A stretch of DNA of 13,937 bases from positions 1-13,937 of the forward strand of contig JANNXY010000003.1 of NCBI GenBank assembly GCA_031409775.1. The letters are read 5' to 3'. Position 1 is the first letter of the stretch; the number at the start of each line of letters is the position of its first letter. Of this stretch, positions 6,721 through 13,373 are shown one piece after another. Both the position numbers and the translations under genes were made by a program. The notes under the pieces were generated by a model. It was not told the origin of the DNA. It ran no database searches and saw only the letters and a program-made list of their open reading frames with translations. This DNA comes from JANNXY01 sp031409775 (GTDB lineage: Bacteria; Patescibacteriota; Minisyncoccia; Phycocordibacterales; CAIZIN01).

Positions 6721-7686
6721 AATCACTTCGAAGCCACTTACGCTTCCTGTTATCGCAAGTCCTATTATAGTCTTGGCTAGGCCTTTTGACTTCAATTTCT
6801 CTGCTATCTCATTCATTGTTGCGCCTGAGCCGAGCGCGTCATCTATTATAAGCACTTTATTAAATTCTCTATTGTCATCCACAAAAATTGTATTCCTCGC
6901 GTTATTTACTCTATCTTCTAGCTTGTTTAGCGTCTTTTGTGGAACAACAATATCGTTATACACTTTTACAAGCTTTATAGACGGAAGATTTATTTTCAAT
7001 TCCTTTTGCAATTCTTTCATGAATTGAACTTGCCTTCTCACTGTTGGAGGGACAAAGGCGATGGCATTAATTTTATAGTTATTAATAACAAAGGTTATTT
7101 TACCCTTTACGAGTGCAACTAGCTCTCTGATTAGTTTCCTGTCTTGGCTTTGTTTGGCATACAAAAGCATTTGGCCAAGCTTGGTTTTGCCGAATATCTC
7201 AAGACTATAGAAATCTAGGTAGAAGATCTCGTCTAGAAACACCTTGCCTAGAGATTTTTTGAGCTTATACATACCATCGATCAGGCCAGCTTTCTTGTAC
7301 TGATCATATTTCATCATTATCTGCCCATATTTCTCTGCTGTTTTGTCTACATCCTGACCCCTTCTCTCGCACCACTTTATGAAGCCATCAACCCCTTCGA
7401 ATCTCTGACCATCTGATGTAATATCTAGGAAATTTTCTTGGATCAATGACTTCAGAGACTGATCTATTATAAGTACCTTGTTACTACCTTCGATTGCTTT
7501 GTTTATAGAATAAAAGACCTTTGGAGGCGAACCAACTTTTTTGACCAAACCCTTTTCTTGCAGCTTTTTGAGTTGCTTAAATATTGCTTGCCTGGATATC
7601 TGGAAATGCTCGAAAATATCATTAGCTGTAGCCTGTCCAGCCTGATTTATATATTCTATTATCTTATCCCCAGTTTCTGTGGTCAT
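6709..7686 (-). CDS. HTH regulator fused to a ComFC-like phosphoribosyltransferase domain
   Basis: Residues 1-65 form a winged helix of the ArsR/MarR type (DIFEHFQISRQAIFKQLKKLQEKGLVKKVG). Residues about 165-325 look like a type I phosphoribosyltransferase close to ComFC. The signs are LLYAKQSQDRKLIRELVALV, then AFVPPTVRRQVQFMKEL, then PQKTLNKLEDRVNNARNTI, and the PRPP-binding loop VLIIDDALGSGAT at 278-290 with its paired Asp. The linker (about 90-165) has no domain I recognise. PurR of Bacillus shows that an HTH-PRTase fusion can be a PRPP-sensing repressor, so a nucleotide or PRPP-responsive regulator is a reasonable inference. Catalysis is also possible. The gene follows the ABC exporter by 49 nt and also has its own promoter with an inverted repeat over the -35 box, which suggests autoregulation. 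The start is fixed by a leaderless -10. Confidence 0.8.
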   Translation of the reverse strand: MTTETGDKIIEYINQAGQATANDIFEHFQISRQAIFKQLKKLQEKGLVKKVGSPPKVFYSINKAIEGSNKVLIIDQSLKSLIQENFLDITSDGQRFEGVDGFIKWCERRGQDVDKTAEKYGQIMMKYDQYKKAGLIDGMYKLKKSLGKVFLDEIFYLDFYSLEIFGKTKLGQMLLYAKQSQDRKLIRELVALVKGKITFVINNYKINAIAFVPPTVRRQVQFMKELQKELKINLPSIKLVKVYNDIVVPQKTLNKLEDRVNNARNTIFVDDNREFNKVLIIDDALGSGATMNEIAEKLKSKGLAKTIIGLAITGSVSGFEVISEV

Positions 7687-7692
7687 AAGTAC

Positions 7693-7725
7693 ATTTTAGC
7701 ATAGTTGATGGTTTACTGTCAACTA
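7693..7725 (-). promoter_or_regulatory. Promoter and inverted-repeat operator of the HTH-PRTase gene
   Basis: On the minus strand: TTGACA (7722-7717), an 18-nt spacer, and TAAAAT (7698-7693) preceded by TGC. Six bases then lead to the ATG at 7686. TAGTTGA (7702-7708) and TCAACTA (7719-7725) form a 7-bp inverted repeat spaced by 10 nt. It covers the -35 and part of the spacer, a good operator position for the HTH protein encoded just downstream. Confidence 0.6.
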
Positions 7726-7735
7726 TCAACCTTAT

Positions 7736-9481
7736 CTACACCCTCTGCTTGTCCCAGAATTCTCTGAAGCGGCCACTCTGAGCATTGAGCTCGTCAAATG
7801 TTCCTGACTCGATGATCTCACCTCCTTCGATCACTATGATGCGATCCATTTCTTTGATTGTTGAAAGCCTGTGTGCGATGACCACGGCGGTGACATCGTT
7901 AAAGAACTTGTGCAGAGAATCCTGAATCTTCTGCTCTGACTCGACATCGAGGTGTGATGTGGCTTCGTCTAGGAACAGCACCTCTGGTTCCTTGAACACT
8001 GCCCGAGCAATTCCTAGTCTCTGCTTCTCGCCTCCAGAGAGTTTCACACCCTTCTCACCTATTGTTGTTTCCGCCCGTTGTGGGAGTTTGGACAAGAAGT
8101 CATTAACATGCGCAATAGACAACGACCTCTCAAATAATTCTGAATTATTTTCCTCTGCACTATTGGCGAGTATTATATTCTGACGCAGAGACATGTTGAA
8201 TACTTCGGTTTCCTGTAGCACTGCTGCGATGTGGTTTACGTAGCTTGCTTTACTTATCTTCCGGAGCGTTGTTCCACCGAATAGTATTTCTCCTTCATAA
8301 CTCTCATGCTCTTTGAGCAATAATTTAAACAACGTGGACTTGCCTGCGCCGGAGAGTCCTACTATACCGATCTTCTCGCCCTTTTTAATTTCAAAATTAA
8401 TATTGTTTAGAACGACATTTTCTCCGTATTTAAATGTGAGATTTTTTACTTCGATTTTGTCCCAAGATTTGGGGAATTTCACTTTGCCCTTTTCTTTGTC
8501 TATATTTACTTTCTCATCGAGTAGCTCAGTCAGCCTCCCAATATTCGCCTTGGCACTTGCGATCTCTTGGGCTGCATCGGTAAATTTCATTGCTGCATCA
8601 GTAAGAACATTAAAATAGGAATAGAATAGCACTAGAAACCCAACCTCATATTTACCATTTCCGATTTCCCAGATTACATACCCAACTAACACTACTTTGA
8701 TCAAACCTTCCCACAGCTTTTGTGAATACCCTCCAGCCTGGAACCAAAAGATTCTTTTATCAATTCTTTTTGCTAACTCTGATGTAAGATCTCGTGCATA
8801 ATCAAAAAGCTTAGCACTCATTCCTAGCACCTTTACGCTGCGGGTATTGGAAGCAATTTCAAACCACAACCCATTTACTTCTTCACCTTTGATATTTGTT
8901 AAATGGTGTGCCTTAATCGCCCTTTTACGAGAAAACGAAGCAATAAAATAATACATTAATTGATACAAAAATATAAATACGCCCAGTTTGAAATCGAATT
9001 GCATTAGAATTATCAAGGCTCCAAAAAATGTCACCACCATACTGATCACATCGTTAGTCCACAACCTCGTAATATCATTAATACCTCTTGCCCCACGATC
9101 TATTTTCTTTAATTTATTACCAGTATTTTCCCTCTCGTGCCAAGACATATCCAGGAGCGACATATGCTTCATGGAATAAATCTCGGCATCGATAGCCGCT
9201 TTCTCTGCTACATTGAAGTTTATATACTTAGAAAAGAACCCGAATAACTGTCTAGAAGTAGTGGTAAGTAACCACGTAGCCAATATAATTAATATTGCTC
9301 TGAACGATTCACTGTCTGTCCCGCGGCTAAGTATGTCCACTATCTGGCTAAAGGCATATCCCTGATACAGTCCAACTACTGAAGCAATGAAAACAAATAT
9401 TGATCCCAAGAAAAACTTCCATTTATATTGCCCGACAAACTGCCAAAAGAATTTAAATATTCTCGAATATGAGTATTCCAT
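7736..9481 (-). CDS. ABC transporter half-exporter, permease and ATPase fused
   Basis: This 581-residue protein has the usual order and length of type IV ABC half-exporters (MsbA/LmrA-like), which work as dimers in the cytoplasmic membrane. The membrane domain (about 1-320) has helices around 21-44, 64-82, 145-180 and 250-290. The ATPase domain (about 340-581) has Walker A GLSGAGKST, signature LSGGEKQRLGIARAV, Walker B EVLFLDEATSHLD and H-loop VIAHRLST. All catalytic motifs are intact, including the Walker B Glu; the D-loop reads SHLD rather than the common SALD. The substrate cannot be told from sequence; lipids, drugs and peptides are all possible. The HTH-PRTase regulator lies 49 nt downstream and could be partly co-transcribed, since no terminator is seen between them. 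The ATG has a leaderless extended -10. Confidence 0.95.
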   Translation of the reverse strand: MEYSYSRIFKFFWQFVGQYKWKFFLGSIFVFIASVVGLYQGYAFSQIVDILSRGTDSESFRAILIILATWLLTTTSRQLFGFFSKYINFNVAEKAAIDAEIYSMKHMSLLDMSWHERENTGNKLKKIDRGARGINDITRLWTNDVISMVVTFFGALIILMQFDFKLGVFIFLYQLMYYFIASFSRKRAIKAHHLTNIKGEEVNGLWFEIASNTRSVKVLGMSAKLFDYARDLTSELAKRIDKRIFWFQAGGYSQKLWEGLIKVVLVGYVIWEIGNGKYEVGFLVLFYSYFNVLTDAAMKFTDAAQEIASAKANIGRLTELLDEKVNIDKEKGKVKFPKSWDKIEVKNLTFKYGENVVLNNINFEIKKGEKIGIVGLSGAGKSTLFKLLLKEHESYEGEILFGGTTLRKISKASYVNHIAAVLQETEVFNMSLRQNIILANSAEENNSELFERSLSIAHVNDFLSKLPQRAETTIGEKGVKLSGGEKQRLGIARAVFKEPEVLFLDEATSHLDVESEQKIQDSLHKFFNDVTAVVIAHRLSTIKEMDRIIVIEGGEIIESGTFDELNAQSGRFREFWDKQRV

Positions 9482-9487
9482 GCCCTA

Positions 9488-9496
9488 ATACTATCA
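9488..9496 (-). promoter_or_regulatory. Extended -10 box of the ABC transporter gene (leaderless)
   Basis: TGATAGTAT on the minus strand is followed by exactly six bases (TAGGGC) and the ATG at 9481. No matching -35 is seen 17 nt upstream. Confidence 0.55.
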
Positions 9497-9548
9497 TTAG
9501 TTTCACAAGCTTGAAATTGCCTAGATTTGAAATGAAACCGGAATGATT

Positions 9549-9591
9549 CCCTCTCCTGCACTTAGCCTGCCTGCGGTAGGCAGGGAGAGGG
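9549..9591. repeat. Nested palindromic repeat element
   Basis: CCCTCTCC (9549-9556) pairs with GGAGAGGG (9584-9591), and an inner stem CCTGCCT (9566-9572) pairs with AGGCAGG (9578-9584). The result is a long branched or nested hairpin in the divergent gap between the ABC transporter and the membrane-protein gene. Similar CCCTCTCC-GGAGAGGG palindromes are common dispersed repeats in bacteria; only one copy is seen here. Confidence 0.6.
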
Positions 9592-9602
9592 CTAGTGTGA
9601 GG

Positions 9603-9633
9603 TTGACATTCCTCCCCGACAGGTCTAATGTCA
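9603..9633 (+). promoter_or_regulatory. Promoter with inverted repeat before the membrane-protein gene
   Basis: TTGACA (9603-9608), a 17-nt spacer, then TAATGT (9626-9631), a weak -10. TGACATT (9604-9610) and AATGTCA (9627-9633) form a 7-bp inverted repeat that nearly coincides with both boxes. This would be the main promoter for the gene at 9668, with a leader of about 30 nt. Confidence 0.4.
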
Positions 9634-9667
9634 TTGTTAGAAACGTAACTCGAAACACCCACATATT

Positions 9668-10060
9668 ATGAATTCATACTTCTTTGGCTTCTTGCTCTAC
9701 TTCATTGCTCAGCTTGTCATTTCACTTTTCAGTGATTCACAGATAGCTGGGAGGTCTATGGTCACAACACATATTCTCTCAACAATTCTGTTTGTTTTGT
9801 CTTCCATTTATTCTTACTGGTCATTTGAACGGGGGCTAAGGGGAATCAAAAGCATTACTGCAGCAATTATCTACGGTAGCGTGTTCTTGGCTTCTGCTCG
9901 ACTTATGGGCTACGATCATCCTATTTATGATTATAAAAATGTGCACATGCACTTGTGGGGGATAAGTTTAGGACTATCAGCCTTTATGAGTCTCGCAACA
10001 GGGACAATGATCCGGATGGATCAAAACGATTCTAACCGCAGTCACCCCGCCACGCAGTAA
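9668..10060 (+). CDS. Small polytopic membrane protein of unknown function
   Basis: The 130-residue product is very hydrophobic, with four likely membrane helices at about 4-21 (FFGFLLYFIAQLVISLF), 33-52 (THILSTILFVLSSIYSYW), 62-79 (ITAAIIYGSVFLASARL) and 93-113 (HLWGISLGLSAFMSLATG). The ends are polar, and the last 17 residues are hydrophilic. I recognise no family. Two histidines flank helix 4 (VHMHLW), but no metal or catalytic motif is convincing. No Shine-Dalgarno is seen, and unlike most neighbours no -10 sits six bases upstream of the ATG. The stop codon lies inside the terminator hairpin. It diverges from the ABC exporter. Confidence 0.65.
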   Translation: MNSYFFGFLLYFIAQLVISLFSDSQIAGRSMVTTHILSTILFVLSSIYSYWSFERGLRGIKSITAAIIYGSVFLASARLMGYDHPIYDYKNVHMHLWGISLGLSAFMSLATGTMIRMDQNDSNRSHPATQ

Positions 10061-10080
10061 TGCTTTGGCGGATTTTTATT
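10047..10080 (+). terminator. Intrinsic terminator of the membrane-protein gene
   Basis: CCGCCA (10047-10052) pairs with TGGCGG (10066-10071), with an inner GCA-GTAA-TGC hairpin, followed by ATTTTTATTTG. The gene's TAA (10058-10060) is in the loop. Confidence 0.75.
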
Positions 10081-10139
10081 TGACCTAGGCGAGGCCATAT
10101 TGGCGCAACCATCCATTAGGCGCCGATGTAAAATCAATT

Positions 10140-10148
10140 TGCTATAAT
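10140..10148 (+). promoter_or_regulatory. Extended -10 box of the APH-family kinase gene (leaderless)
   Basis: TGCTATAAT, a perfect extended -10, is followed by exactly six bases (CAATCT) and the ATG at 10155. No -35 is visible. Confidence 0.65.
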
Positions 10149-10154
10149 CAATCT

Positions 10155-11141
10155 ATGGAACTAATATTTAAAAAATTGGTAGCTGAATACGAATTAGGAG
10201 AATTTATAAACTCAAGCAAAGTGGAAGAAGGTGTGCTAAATGAAAACCATATTATTGAAACAACTTCTGGAAAATACTTTGTGAAGGGAATCCGCTCCAA
10301 AGTTACAGAAAGAATCGACTATATTTACAAAATTGAAAAAACTATGAAGCAATCTGGGATCCCTGCTGTAGCAATGTTACCAAGTAACACAAAGATTCCC
10401 TATTTGATTATTGAAAATGTGTACTACACTGTCTATCCATTCATCCCAAGCGATCGATCGCACGAGTATTCTGAAACTGATTTATTTAACATAGGAAAAA
10501 TGCTTGGGAAAATCCACAAGGTAAGCGAAGATTTAGATATTAATGAATTCAGGATACATATGTTTAAGTTCGCCAACCATGAGCGAAAAATTGAAAAGCT
10601 AAAAAATTACAAAGAAAAAATTGAAGCAAAAAATACTAGGGACAGAACAGATGAAATGTTTCTTGAATATTTGAGTTTGAAGGAAAAGGCATTTACTGAA
10701 ATCGGAGATATCCCGGAACCGCTAAGTAAGACACTCATACATGGAGACTATCATGCTGGTAATCTACTAATAGACAAAGGTTCCAGGGAAATCCTAGGTA
10801 TAATTGATTGGGAGAAAGCAGAGGTTGCACCGAGATCTTATGAATTAGCTCGATCTATTCTATATATTGCTTTTAACCTAGGATTTATCGAATCAGAAGC
10901 CTTTGGCAAAGCAGTACATTTGATCAGAGGTTATGATTCAGAATTTCCAATTTCTAAAGAAGAATTGGTTATTGGATTAAAGATAAGACTAAGACAATGC
11001 GCACTTTCTACCTGGCTCGAGGAAGGACACTATGATCGCAACGATTCCAAAACCAACCACTTTGCAGATAACGAAATCCGTCATTTAAATTTGTTTGTAT
11101 TTGGAGACGGGGTGGAGAGGCTTTTGCTTCAGTGTCTTTAG
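10155..11141 (+). CDS. Aminoglycoside phosphotransferase/choline kinase-fold protein
   Basis: The 328-residue length is normal for the APH family of small-molecule kinases. The N-lobe has a likely ATP-binding lysine at K44 (KYFVKGI) and a linker around IIENVYYTVYPFIP (85-98). The catalytic Brenner-type motif LIHGDYHAGNLLID spans 194-207, with the predicted base D198 and metal-binding N203. The second metal Asp is D218 in IIDWEKAEVAPRSYELARS. So the kinase should be active. The phosphate acceptor is unknown: homoserine, choline, fructosamine and antibiotics all occur in this fold, and resistance should not be assumed. The gene is AT-rich compared with ppaC. Its 3' end overlaps a small antisense gene by 57 nt. 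Confidence 0.88.
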   Translation: MELIFKKLVAEYELGEFINSSKVEEGVLNENHIIETTSGKYFVKGIRSKVTERIDYIYKIEKTMKQSGIPAVAMLPSNTKIPYLIIENVYYTVYPFIPSDRSHEYSETDLFNIGKMLGKIHKVSEDLDINEFRIHMFKFANHERKIEKLKNYKEKIEAKNTRDRTDEMFLEYLSLKEKAFTEIGDIPEPLSKTLIHGDYHAGNLLIDKGSREILGIIDWEKAEVAPRSYELARSILYIAFNLGFIESEAFGKAVHLIRGYDSEFPISKEELVIGLKIRLRQCALSTWLEEGHYDRNDSKTNHFADNEIRHLNLFVFGDGVERLLLQCL

Positions 11142-11258
11142 TAACTTTCTAGCATCCTTGGCTTTTCCTTTTCTATATTCATCCATAGATTTAGCTAAAT
11201 CTTTTTTCACAGATTTTGATTTTAATTCCAAAATATCTTCAATGCGATCAATATTCAT
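11085..11258 (-). CDS. Small Lys-rich protein, antisense to the kinase 3' end
   Basis: The 57-residue frame begins MNIDRIEDILELKSK and ends KPLHPVSKYKQI. It is short, but it has an extended -10 (TGTTATAAT) on its own strand exactly six bases upstream of its ATG, the same layout as five larger genes here, which argues it is real. The product is highly charged and probably helical (SVKKDLAKSMDEYRKGKAKDARKLLKTLK). It faintly recalls small antitoxin-like helices, but I do not recognise the family and no toxin is adjacent. It overlaps the end of the APH-family kinase gene by 57 nt in convergent orientation, in codon-aligned antisense register. The transcript may thus also act on the kinase mRNA. 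Confidence 0.55.
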   Translation of the reverse strand: MNIDRIEDILELKSKSVKKDLAKSMDEYRKGKAKDARKLLKTLKQKPLHPVSKYKQI

Positions 11259-11264
11259 TTCTAA

Positions 11265-11273
11265 ATTATAACA
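11265..11273 (-). promoter_or_regulatory. Extended -10 box of the small antisense gene (leaderless)
   Basis: TGTTATAAT on the minus strand, a perfect extended -10, is followed by six bases (TTAGAA) and the ATG at 11258. Confidence 0.6.
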
Positions 11274-11310
11274 TCATTAATGATTGAAGCTTTGAAACAG
11301 GGATATCTTA

Positions 11311-11359
11311 AATTCCTCCCTCGAGGGAGGTGGCCGGCTTGTGCGGACGGAGGGTGTTG
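11311..11359 (-). repeat. Dispersed 49-bp palindromic repeat, copy 2 (inverted)
   Basis: This is the reverse complement of 5560-5608 with four differences by hand count. Two of these are a paired change inside the palindrome: CCTCCCTCGAGGGAGG here against CCTCCTTCGAAGGAGG in copy 1. It ends 3 nt before the -10 of ppaC. Confidence 0.8.
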
Positions 11360-11368
11360 GGTTATGAT
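11339..11368 (+). promoter_or_regulatory. Promoter of ppaC, -35 inside the repeat (leaderless)
   Basis: TATGAT (11363-11368) lies six bases before the ATG at 11375. A weak -35, TTGTGC (11339-11344), lies 18 nt upstream inside the dispersed repeat. Copy 1 of the repeat has TTCTGC at this place, so the change creates the TTG. Confidence 0.5.
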
Positions 11369-11374
11369 GCATTC

Positions 11375-12307
11375 ATGATAAAAGTATTTGGACATATTTC
11401 ACCAGACACCGACGCTACAGGCTCAGCGATACTGTGGGCGTGGTACCTGAACACCCATACAGCGAACGAGGCTACAGCATACGTGCTGGGAAGCCTGAAC
11501 AGAGAAACCCAGTTCGTCCTACGACACTGGAACATACCCGAGCCACAGCTTCTCGAGTCTATAAGCTCGGACGATACCGTATCTATCGTAGACACCAACA
11601 ACCCACAGGAACTGTTCCACAACATCTGCGATGCCAACATCATCCAGATAGTCGATCATCACCGACTCACAGGAGGACTATCGACCAAAGGCCCTATAGA
11701 GATCCATCTCAAGCCATATGCATCCACTGCATCTGTGATCTGGAGCATGATGAATATCGGTATTGATACATTACCGAACGATATGGCTGGACTACTGCTG
11801 TCATGTATACTATCAGACACTCTCGAGTTCCGTTCCCCTACTACCACTCCACACGACAAAGACCTCGCAGAGAAGCTCGCAGAGAAGCTCGGTATAGAAA
11901 TAAGTTCATACGCCAACGATATGTTCCGAGCCAAGTCTGACCTGTCTGACTTTACCGATATAGACCTGATACACATAGATAGCAAGAAATCCGAGCTCGG
12001 TGACAAGAATATCCGCATATCTGTAGTAGAGACAACTGACCCAGCATCGATACTCGCGAGGAAGGTCAACATAGTAGCAGCTATCCAGTCCGTGATAAGC
12101 AAAGAGAAAGACATAGACGATATTTTATTCTTTGTAATTGATATATTCAGAGAAGAAGCAACCGTCCTAACCTACAACGAATTTACTAGAAATATCATCA
12201 ATGCATCGTTCGATGTAACTGTATCCGGCGACACTCACGTTCTGCCGGGCATCGTATCGCGCAAGAAACAAATTCTCCCCTCGCTTCAATTACCAAATAA
12301 TATATAA
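11375..12307 (+). CDS. ppaC: Manganese-dependent inorganic pyrophosphatase (family II, DHH superfamily)
   Basis: This cytoplasmic enzyme hydrolyses pyrophosphate to two phosphates and so drives biosynthetic reactions. The 310 residues match family II length. The metal site is complete: H7, D11 and D13 in FGHISPDTDATGSA, D73 in IVDTNN, the DHH motif at D94-H95-H96 (IVDHHRL) and D148 in LSDTLEFRSPTTT. The C-terminal substrate-binding signature SRKKQ is at 295-299 (GIVSRKKQILPSL). The first-domain motif reads VDTNN where the family usually has VDHNE. The ATG at 11375 gives the normal N-terminus; the frame is open back to 11330, but that part lies in the dispersed repeat. It has a leaderless-type promoter. 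The stop codon is embedded in the next gene's -10 box. Codons are GC-richer than in flanking genes, as in nusA. Confidence 0.95.
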   Translation: MIKVFGHISPDTDATGSAILWAWYLNTHTANEATAYVLGSLNRETQFVLRHWNIPEPQLLESISSDDTVSIVDTNNPQELFHNICDANIIQIVDHHRLTGGLSTKGPIEIHLKPYASTASVIWSMMNIGIDTLPNDMAGLLLSCILSDTLEFRSPTTTPHDKDLAEKLAEKLGIEISSYANDMFRAKSDLSDFTDIDLIHIDSKKSELGDKNIRISVVETTDPASILARKVNIVAAIQSVISKEKDIDDILFFVIDIFREEATVLTYNEFTRNIINASFDVTVSGDTHVLPGIVSRKKQILPSLQLPNNI

Positions 12308-12308
12308 T
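12303..12308 (+). promoter_or_regulatory. -10 box of the Thr-rich membrane protein gene, overlapping the ppaC stop
   Basis: TATAAT contains the ppaC TAA stop (12305-12307). It is followed by exactly six bases and the ATG at 12315. The surroundings are very AT-rich, so a chance match is easier here. Confidence 0.5.
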
Positions 12309-12314
12309 ATAAAT

Positions 12315-12593
12315 ATGGACCCAATGAACCAAATGCCATTCCCATCTCAGCTACCCGAGAGAAGTTCTATCGGTGCTACGATCTCGACTATTATTATAGT
12401 TATCATTATTGTTGCTGGTGGAGTTTATTTCTGGAAACAAGAAGTAGCAAATAGTCGCATGGACGAAATGAAAGTTCCTGAAATTCCTACAGAAGCCACC
12501 ACTACCGAGACTATATATTCTACAACTACAGAGGCTACCACCACCGAAGCAACTTCTACTACAGACATTACAACTGCAACCAGCACAGAATAA
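12315..12593 (+). CDS. Small single-pass membrane protein with Thr-rich tail
   Basis: The 92-residue protein has a polar, Pro/Met-rich N-terminus (MDPMNQMPFPSQLPERSS), then one strong membrane helix at about 19-41 (IGATISTIIIVIIIVAGGVYFW), then a charged stretch (KQEVANSRMDEMKVPEIP). The tail (about 59-92) is mostly Thr, Glu, Ala and Ser, with repeats of TEATTTE. The charge pattern favours an outward-facing tail, perhaps glycosylated or acting as a spacer; that is inference. I recognise no family, though small proteins of this design are frequent in CPR genomes. It lies 7 nt after ppaC and may be both co-transcribed and separately transcribed. It converges on the methyltransferase gene with 19 nt between stops. 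Confidence 0.7.
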   Translation: MDPMNQMPFPSQLPERSSIGATISTIIIVIIIVAGGVYFWKQEVANSRMDEMKVPEIPTEATTTETIYSTTTEATTTEATSTTDITTATSTE

Positions 12594-12618
12594 TAAATAA
12601 AAAGGATGATTATCATCC
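12592..12618 (-). terminator. Intrinsic terminator of the methyltransferase gene
   Basis: On the minus strand GGATGA and TCATCC (12604-12618) form a 6-bp stem with a 3-nt loop, followed by TTTTTATTTATT (12603-12592). The methyltransferase TGA stop lies inside the stem. On the plus strand there is no T-run. Confidence 0.65.
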
Positions 12619-13311
12619 CGGGAAGGGCTTGACCTCACCCCACTGTTTGGCAACATAAATTACTGAATACATTTCTCCGATAAACTGTAGATTGCATTTT
12701 CCTGGTATTCTCGGAAAAAGACCTTCCCAGAAATCCTTGATACCTTGATCAGTATTTAACTTTAGGCCCTTACTTCTGATTCGTTCCAAGTCATCCTTAT
12801 GATGCAAGAGAGCACCTCCTCCCTGCTCATGGTTTATTTGCTCCATGTGCTCCCAGCCTTTCTCTGTCAAATCTAGGAGAAAGAGAATTCCATTATGCGG
12901 CAAAATGCTAATGAGGTTTACTGCAGCTTGAAATGGATCCTCGAATTCGTGAAAAGCCTTGAAGCAAGTCACTGCTGTGACTTTGTTTTGAAACTTTGAC
13001 AGGAAATCTCTGCTGCAAACATCTATTATTTGAAATTTCGCATTTGAAGGAAGCTCGACCAGTAGAAAGTCCTCGACATCAGCAAAAATTACTTCTGAAG
13101 CGCCGAATTCTTGGGCCACTTCTAGGGCGATAATTCCTTCGCCGGTCCCTACATCGAGCAGTCTACCGTCTTTATGATGTAGGTGCTTGGCCACAAATTG
13201 CACAGCTGGTTTTATGGACTGATAGATCCCCAAAATCGCTTGTCTGCGTGATCGCATGTATTCCGAAAGTGCTTGATGTTTCATACTTATTTTCTTTTTT
13301 GATATTAACAT
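12613..13311 (-). CDS. Class I SAM-dependent methyltransferase
   Basis: The frame codes for 232 residues. Motif I, the SAM-binding loop, is LLDVGTGEG at 51-59, followed by the acidic end of strand 2 (VIFADVED, 74-81). Post-motif segments CFKAFHEFEDPFQAAVNLISILPHNGILFLLDL (about 116-148) fit motifs IV to VI of methyltransferase type 11/25 proteins. The substrate is unknown; HEFEDPFQA recalls small-molecule and quinone methyltransferases rather than DNA ones, and no DPPY or NPPY motif is present. The ATG at 13311 gives a Lys-rich start (MLISKKKISM); the second ATG at 13284 (MKHQALSEYMRSRR) is equally possible. An extended -10 (TGATAAAGT) lies 9 nt before the first. No Shine-Dalgarno is seen. 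Confidence 0.85.
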   Translation of the reverse strand: MLISKKKISMKHQALSEYMRSRRQAILGIYQSIKPAVQFVAKHLHHKDGRLLDVGTGEGIIALEVAQEFGASEVIFADVEDFLLVELPSNAKFQIIDVCSRDFLSKFQNKVTAVTCFKAFHEFEDPFQAAVNLISILPHNGILFLLDLTEKGWEHMEQINHEQGGGALLHHKDDLERIRSKGLKLNTDQGIKDFWEGLFPRIPGKCNLQFIGEMYSVIYVAKQWGEVKPFPG

Positions 13312-13339
13312 TAAATTTAAACTTTATCAAATTCACGGC

Positions 13340-13367
13340 TTGACTTATCTATCCACCTGTGTAATAT
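13340..13367 (+). promoter_or_regulatory. Promoter of the candidate small RNA
   Basis: TTGACT (13340-13345), a 16-nt spacer, then TAATAT (13362-13367). The predicted start is near 13374, just before the first stem of the candidate RNA. Confidence 0.45.
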
Positions 13368-13373
13368 AAGCAG

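Noticed and set aside
9376..9662. Minus-strand frames of 61 and 69 codons upstream of the ABC transporter
   Set aside because: They cross the palindromic repeat and the promoter, and the transporter ATG at 9481 gives a normal N-terminus.
11330..11374. N-terminal extension of ppaC (MAGLCGRRVLGYDAF)
   Set aside because: It is encoded by the dispersed repeat and the -10 box. Family II pyrophosphatases start just before the GHxxPDTD motif.
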